Shown piece by piece: positions 7,241 through 10,709 of a stretch of 10,709 nt of DNA. The notes beneath the pieces are model-generated. The model was given only the letters and a program-made list of their open reading frames with translations. It was not told where the DNA came from and ran no database searches. This DNA comes from Clostridia bacterium (lineage in GTDB: Bacteria; Bacillota; Clostridia; Saccharofermentanales; UBA5734): positions 1 through 10,709 of the forward strand of contig JAGPFK010000020.1 of NCBI GenBank assembly GCA_018056585.1, written 5' to 3'. The position numbers were made by a program, and so were the translations under genes. How positions within the stretch are numbered: position 1 is the first letter of the stretch; every line of letters starts with the position of its first letter.

Positions 7241-8053
7241 ATGATTATCAGTGCAAGCAGAAGAACCGATATACCGGCCTTTTTTTCTGACTGGTTCCTC
7301 AAAATATTGAGGGATGGTTCTGTTAAGGTCAGCAATCCGATGAATAAAAAGCAAATCAGAACCGTTCTTCTGAACCGCGCATTCGTGGATGCTTTCGTTT
7401 TTTGGAGTAAAAACCCGAAGCCATTTTTCCCGGTTCTGGATGTTTTGGACAAAGCCGGTTATCCTTACTATTTTTTATATACCCTGAATGACTATCCCCA
7501 AGCCATTGAACCCGGTGTTCCGCCTTTAGAAGAGCGAATTGAAACAATGAAACAGCTGGCTGACCGGATTGGCCCGGACCGGGTCGTTTGGCGCTATGAC
7601 CCTATTTTGCTGACCCGTGTGATCAGTCCGGAGCAGCATCGGGAGCGCTTCGAAAAACTAGCTGATTCTTTGTCGGGATCCGTGAACACCTGCATTTTTT
7701 CTTTTTACACGCCTTATCGGAAAACAAGCCGGTCAATGGCGCAATTGGGGTTCATTTTACCGGATTCAGATCAGAAAAGGGATCTGGTCCGACATTTGGC
7801 TGCTGTAACAGCTAAAAAAGGAATCGAATTGACAGCTTGCTGCTGTCCGGATGATTATACTGATTTGTCCGTCAGGCCGGCCGCCTGCATTGACCCGGAC
7901 AGGCTCACGCTCATCACAGGGAAGACCTTCAACCGAAAAAAAGACAGCGGTCAAAGACCCGAATGTCATTGTATTTCATCGGTTGATATCGGCACATACC
8001 GCACTTGCCGGCACAACTGCCGCTATTGTTATGCTGGATCGGCCGCGAAGTAA
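7241..8053 (+). CDS. DUF1848 family protein with C-terminal cysteine cluster
   Basis: A 270-residue protein of the DUF1848 family, recognised by its start MIISASRRTDIPAF and by the blocks VFWSKNPKPF (about 53-62), VVWRYDPI (115-122) and the terminal ECHCISSVDIGTYRTC (241-256) leading into RHNCRYCYA. Conserved cysteines are 242, 244, 256, 260 and 263; the last three form CX3CXYC, the spacing of radical-SAM cluster motifs, but at the C-terminus. An iron-sulfur cofactor is therefore plausible; the reaction is unknown. ATG 7241 is chosen because family members begin MIISASRRTD; an upstream in-frame TTG at 7196 would sit inside the PHP gene. There is no good ribosome site, and the PHP stop is only 7 bases before, so translation is probably coupled. 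No terminator is evident after it. Confidence 0.88.
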   Translation: MIISASRRTDIPAFFSDWFLKILRDGSVKVSNPMNKKQIRTVLLNRAFVDAFVFWSKNPKPFFPVLDVLDKAGYPYYFLYTLNDYPQAIEPGVPPLEERIETMKQLADRIGPDRVVWRYDPILLTRVISPEQHRERFEKLADSLSGSVNTCIFSFYTPYRKTSRSMAQLGFILPDSDQKRDLVRHLAAVTAKKGIELTACCCPDDYTDLSVRPAACIDPDRLTLITGKTFNRKKDSGQRPECHCISSVDIGTYRTCRHNCRYCYAGSAAK

Positions 8054-8081
8054 AATTGCGTCACAGCATGTATACTCAGAC

Positions 8082-8101
8082 TTTATATCTTTATATCTTT
8101 A
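8082..8101 (+). repeat. Short tandem repeat TTTATATC (2.5 units)
   Basis: Two exact copies of TTTATATC (8082-8089 and 8090-8097) are followed by TTTA. It lies in the A/T-rich gap between the DUF1848 gene and cas6. It is probably slippage in an A/T-rich spacer; no function is apparent. Confidence 0.5.
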
Positions 8102-8133
8102 GCTGAAGTTAAACAATAAATCGGATTTAATTA

Positions 8134-8168
8134 TTGCACCAAAGTTATCAATATGCTACATTTATAAT
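8134..8168 (+). promoter_or_regulatory. Probable cas6 promoter
   Basis: A perfect TATAAT is at 8163-8168 in an A/T-rich stretch, but its best-spaced -35 is weak. An alternative pair is TTGCAC (8134-8139), a 17-base spacer and TACATT (8157-8162). Either would start transcription 20-40 bases before the GGAG ribosome site of cas6 (about 8192-8195). The gene thus appears to have its own promoter, separate from the DUF1848 transcript. Confidence 0.42.
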
Positions 8169-8204
8169 GATATTCCTATCAAATAAACGACGGAGAAAAA
8201 AGCC

Positions 8205-8945
8205 ATGCATATTACTGTGTGTCTAAAGCCGGATCAACCATTGGCTCTGCCGATTCATTATAATTATCTTGTTCAGGCTTCAATTTATCACTCAATTTCG
8301 CCTGAACTGGCTTCTTTTCTTCATGAAAATGGGTTCTCTGAGGAGAAACGCGTTTTTAGGTTATTCTCATTTTCTCTTCTGCAGGGTCCTTTCGTTATAG
8401 ATAAAAGCAGTCATACGATTGTTTTTAATGATTTTGTTCAGTTCACTCTTTCATCACCTCTTGAACCGTTTTGCCAATCCATCGCCAACATATTGCTGAA
8501 TAGAGGTCATATGCAATTAGGCAAAACAGAAGTACCGGTAAAGAAGGTTGATGTCTGCCAATATAAGGTGCAGGATGAGGAAATAGTCGTTCAAACTCAA
8601 TCCCCCATCGTTTTATACAGCACGTTTTTGCGGCCAGACGGGCGAAAATATACCTGCTATTTTCAACCGGGCGAACCGGATTATGAGTCATTGATGGCAG
8701 GGAATTTACGAAAAAAATATAAAGCCTTTTATGGGATAGAACCTCCTGGAGGACAAATAAGTGTAAGGGCAAAAGGCCCGCAAAAGATGCACCTTGTTAA
8801 TTATAAAGGAACAATTATCAAAGGGCATTCAGGTCAATTGCGCCTGAATGGCCCTGTTCCTCTTCTACAACTGGGGGTTGATAGTGGTTTGGGTGGCAAG
8901 AATGCTCAAGGGTTCGGATGTGTGGTGATGCTGAATAAAAGATGA
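8205..8945 (+). CDS. cas6: CRISPR-associated endoribonuclease Cas6
   Basis: A 246-residue Cas6 of normal length. It cuts within the CRISPR repeat of the precursor transcript to make crRNAs. Two RAMP/ferredoxin-like halves are expected. The N-terminal part shows LPIHYNYLVQASIYHSI (15-31) and FLHENGF (38-44), where His40, with nearby Tyr28 and Lys48, is the likely catalytic set by comparison with archaeal and Thermotoga Cas6; this is family inference. The middle holds SPIVLYSTF and DGRKYTCYFQPGEPDYESL, and the C-terminus has the glycine-rich RNA-binding loop DSGLGGKNAQGFGCV at 226-240. The ATG follows GGAG by about 9 bases. Cas6 of this kind serves type I-B, I-A and III systems. Here it is followed not by cas8/cas7/cas5 but by a gap of broken frames and then cas3. 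No CRISPR array is in the window. Confidence 0.92.
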   Translation: MHITVCLKPDQPLALPIHYNYLVQASIYHSISPELASFLHENGFSEEKRVFRLFSFSLLQGPFVIDKSSHTIVFNDFVQFTLSSPLEPFCQSIANILLNRGHMQLGKTEVPVKKVDVCQYKVQDEEIVVQTQSPIVLYSTFLRPDGRKYTCYFQPGEPDYESLMAGNLRKKYKAFYGIEPPGGQISVRAKGPQKMHLVNYKGTIIKGHSGQLRLNGPVPLLQLGVDSGLGGKNAQGFGCVVMLNKR

Positions 8946-9428
8946 TGACCTGAAAAAAGTATAACAAAGAGAGGTGAAACAAAAAGATGTCGTGTTTTCG
9001 GATATCATCAGTTGTTTTCAAAATTATAATAAAAAGGATTTAATCTGGGAAAAGTTTAAAACAGAAATGAACGTCATCACTGAACATCATGCAATACAAT
9101 CCAGATCATTCCACTGTGCTTGCAGATTTTGATGACTTTTTAAATCGAAGGAGGGCTGTTTTGTACTTTTGGTAAGGAATTATTGGAGATATTGAAGGAA
9201 AGAAATATCCTGGTTATTTCAGGCAGAAGGAATGCAAATAATTCATATCCTTATGATAAACATATTTCATAGTGCCTTAACTGTTAGGAGATGCTCTTTC
9301 TTTTTATGAGAATAGCCTGATTCGTAGGAAAACTGTAAAAACACACTATTTTCGTAATGAGAGAATGCTCCATTAACTTTTCATATCGTGGGTAAAGGCT
9401 TGATTTCAACAAAAGAGGCAAAAGAAAC
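8946..9428 (+). other. Gap between cas6 and cas3 with broken reading frames (possible decayed gene)
   Basis: This A/T-rich stretch holds no intact gene. Protein-like pieces follow one another in different frames. A GTG at 8974 opens 52 codons (8974-9132) including DIISCFQNYNKKDLIWEKF; a second piece, STVLADFDDFLNRR, lies in the next frame at about 9110-9151; and a third at 9144-9272 includes TFGKELLEILKERNILVISG and ends at TAG. I do not recognise a family in any of them. The order suggests one eroded gene read through two frameshifts, but chance open frames cannot be excluded. From 9273 to 9428 I see no gene, no CRISPR repeat and no convincing promoter; only AGAGG (9414-9418), the weak ribosome site of cas3, is notable. 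Confidence 0.35.
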
Positions 9429-10709
9429 ATGTATATTTCTAGAATCGCTGATGATAAGCGTGAGCAGCTTACTTGTGATCATTTAATTGAAACAGCAAAA
9501 CTGGCATCAGATTGGGCAGAATCACTTGGTGTCAAACAAATTACCTTTCTTACCGCACTTCTGCATGATATGGGTAAGTTTTCAGAATCATTTGTGTCTT
9601 ATTTACGGGAATCAGAACAGAATAGGCGCGGAAGCATCATCCATTCCACGCAAGGGGCTAAGTATATTTATGAGCTAGCGAGTCAAAAAAATGATTATAT
9701 TCTAATTGCAGAAATGGTTGGCTTGTGCATAGCAGGTCATCACGGCGTTTTAATGGATGGGATCACGCCAGATGGAGAAACGCCATTCCTTGATCGTATC
9801 TGCAAACCGGATACAGGCGCACTGCATTTTACTGAGGTCAAAAGTGAATTTGCTCGGAATTGCCACCAGGCGACCAAGCTAAATGAAATGCTCGAAGCAT
9901 CTACCTATGAGCTTCAGAACTTTATTAAAACCTGTAAAAATCAAAAGCTGAATCCCGCTTTTATGGTTCATATGCTTACAAAATTTATATTTTCATGCTT
10001 GGTTGATGCCGACAGACACAATGCCTATTGCTTTGAAACCCAGACTAAACCAGTATTGACCAATCCGCCTTGGAACAAATTTTCAAACAATTTAGGGCAC
10101 TTTCTTGCTCAAAAAAACAATGATTCGAATCAATTCATTGATACATTACGGCAGAAAATCTCAGATCAATGTTTTTGCAGTGCCAATCGCCGGCAAGGGA
10201 TTTACCAACTGGAAGTGCCAACAGGCGGAGGGAAAACACTCTCTAGTCTTCGGTTTGCCTTAGAACATGCAAGGATACACAATATGGAACGAATCATCTA
10301 TATCATCCCCTATCTATCTGTCTTAGAGCAAACAGCAGACAACATTCGTAAGGCACTTGGTTTAGCAAAGGATGATGTTTGCATTTTAGAGCATCATTCC
10401 AATCTGATACCACCCGATGATGAGGAAAAAGTACAAGAGAAAAAATTGCTTACCGATCGGTGGGATGCTCCAATTGTCATTACAACGGTAGTGCAGTTTC
10501 TTGAAAGCATATTTTCGCAGAGGGCATCGAAGCTTCGTAAATTACACAACATGACCAATGCGGTGCTAATCTTTGACGAAGTACAGTCATTGCCTGTTAA
10601 ATGCGTAAATCTTTTCAATGATGCAGTAAATTTTCTGTCCATATTCGGAAAGTCAACAGTTTTACTTTGCACGGCAACACAGCCTTTATTGGATCATACG
10701 GAGCATGGC
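9429..10709 (+). CDS. cas3: CRISPR-associated nuclease/helicase Cas3 (partial, C-terminus off window)
   Basis: The first 427 codons are open to the window end. The N-terminal HD nuclease domain is complete in its metal-site residues: His18, LLHDMGKF (HD pair), IIHSTQGA and AGHHG. The SF2 helicase begins with Walker A PTGGGKT, followed by IIYIIPYLS, VITTVVQF, the DEVQ box (motif II) and CTATQP (motif III). The missing part is the second RecA-like half and the C-terminal domain. Cas3 is recruited by Cascade to unwind and degrade target DNA in type I CRISPR immunity. The start MYISRIADDKREQ, the HD layout and a middle KFIFSCLVDADRHNA block resemble type I-C Cas3 proteins, where cas3 opens the operon. 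ATG 9429 has only AGAGG, 10 bases upstream. If it is I-C, then cas5, cas8c, cas7, cas4, cas1 and cas2 would be expected beyond the window. Confidence 0.95.
   Translation, partial: MYISRIADDKREQLTCDHLIETAKLASDWAESLGVKQITFLTALLHDMGKFSESFVSYLRESEQNRRGSIIHSTQGAKYIYELASQKNDYILIAEMVGLCIAGHHGVLMDGITPDGETPFLDRICKPDTGALHFTEVKSEFARNCHQATKLNEMLEASTYELQNFIKTCKNQKLNPAFMVHMLTKFIFSCLVDADRHNAYCFETQTKPVLTNPPWNKFSNNLGHFLAQKNNDSNQFIDTLRQKISDQCFCSANRRQGIYQLEVPTGGGKTLSSLRFALEHARIHNMERIIYIIPYLSVLEQTADNIRKALGLAKDDVCILEHHSNLIPPDDEEKVQEKKLLTDRWDAPIVITTVVQFLESIFSQRASKLRKLHNMTNAVLIFDEVQSLPVKCVNLFNDAVNFLSIFGKSTVLLCTATQPLLDHTEHG

Noticed and set aside
6769..7452. 227-codon minus-strand open frame opposite the PHP and DUF1848 genes
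   Set aside because: It is antisense to two genes with clear catalytic or cysteine motifs and has no family features; it is a shadow of their codon usage.
8946..9428. Possible CRISPR array or leader between cas6 and cas3
   Set aside because: No direct repeats of 25-37 bases with regular spacing could be found; the stretch shows only A/T-rich unique sequence and broken frames.
10394..10672. 92-codon minus-strand open frame inside cas3
   Set aside because: It is antisense to the helicase core (DEVQ and TATQP region) and low in complexity (Ser/Cys-rich), with no motif.

Overview
The window reads as chromosome of a low-to-moderate GC Gram-positive bacterium, most likely an anaerobic member of the Bacillota (Clostridia or a relative). 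The basis is the strong AGGAGG-type ribosome sites, the short intergenic gaps, the DUF1848 and CE7 proteins, a Firmicute-like IS110 remnant and the style of the cas genes. This placement is inference; no rRNA or marker gene is present.

Positions 1-4758 look like a sugar- or glycoside-catabolic locus. An AraC-family activator (3865-4758, +) is divergent from a minus-strand series. In transcription order the series is a TIM-barrel sugar-phosphate isomerase/epimerase (2844-3680), a degenerate IS110-family transposase (about 2345-2697, + strand), a Gfo/Idh/MocA dehydrogenase (1219-2238), a second TIM-barrel isomerase-like protein (388-1218) and a partial LmbE/PIG-L deacetylase (1-373). The last three are packed as one operon, with gaps of 0 and 14 bases. 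The pairing of Gfo/Idh enzymes with AP-endonuclease-2-like TIM barrels recalls 3-keto-glycoside and C-glycoside cleavage pathways. The substrate cannot be read from the sequence.

Positions 4755-8053 hold a CE7 acetyl-esterase (minus; its stop codon overlaps the AraC stop), then a divergent pair of promoters, then a CehA/McbA-type PHP metallohydrolase followed 7 bases later by a DUF1848 protein. The DUF1848 protein carries a CX3CXYC cysteine motif at its extreme C-terminus.

Positions 8054-10709 are the edge of a CRISPR-Cas locus: a complete cas6 with its own promoter, about 480 bases of A/T-rich sequence with only broken reading frames, then the start of cas3 (HD nuclease plus the N-terminal half of the helicase), cut by the window end. 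The Cas3 resembles type I-C proteins, while Cas6 belongs to I-B/III-type systems, so the junction may be a mosaic or eroded locus. No CRISPR repeats lie in the window. I saw no clearly new system; the best leads are the cas6/cas3 junction, the DUF1848 cysteine cluster and the catabolic operon.
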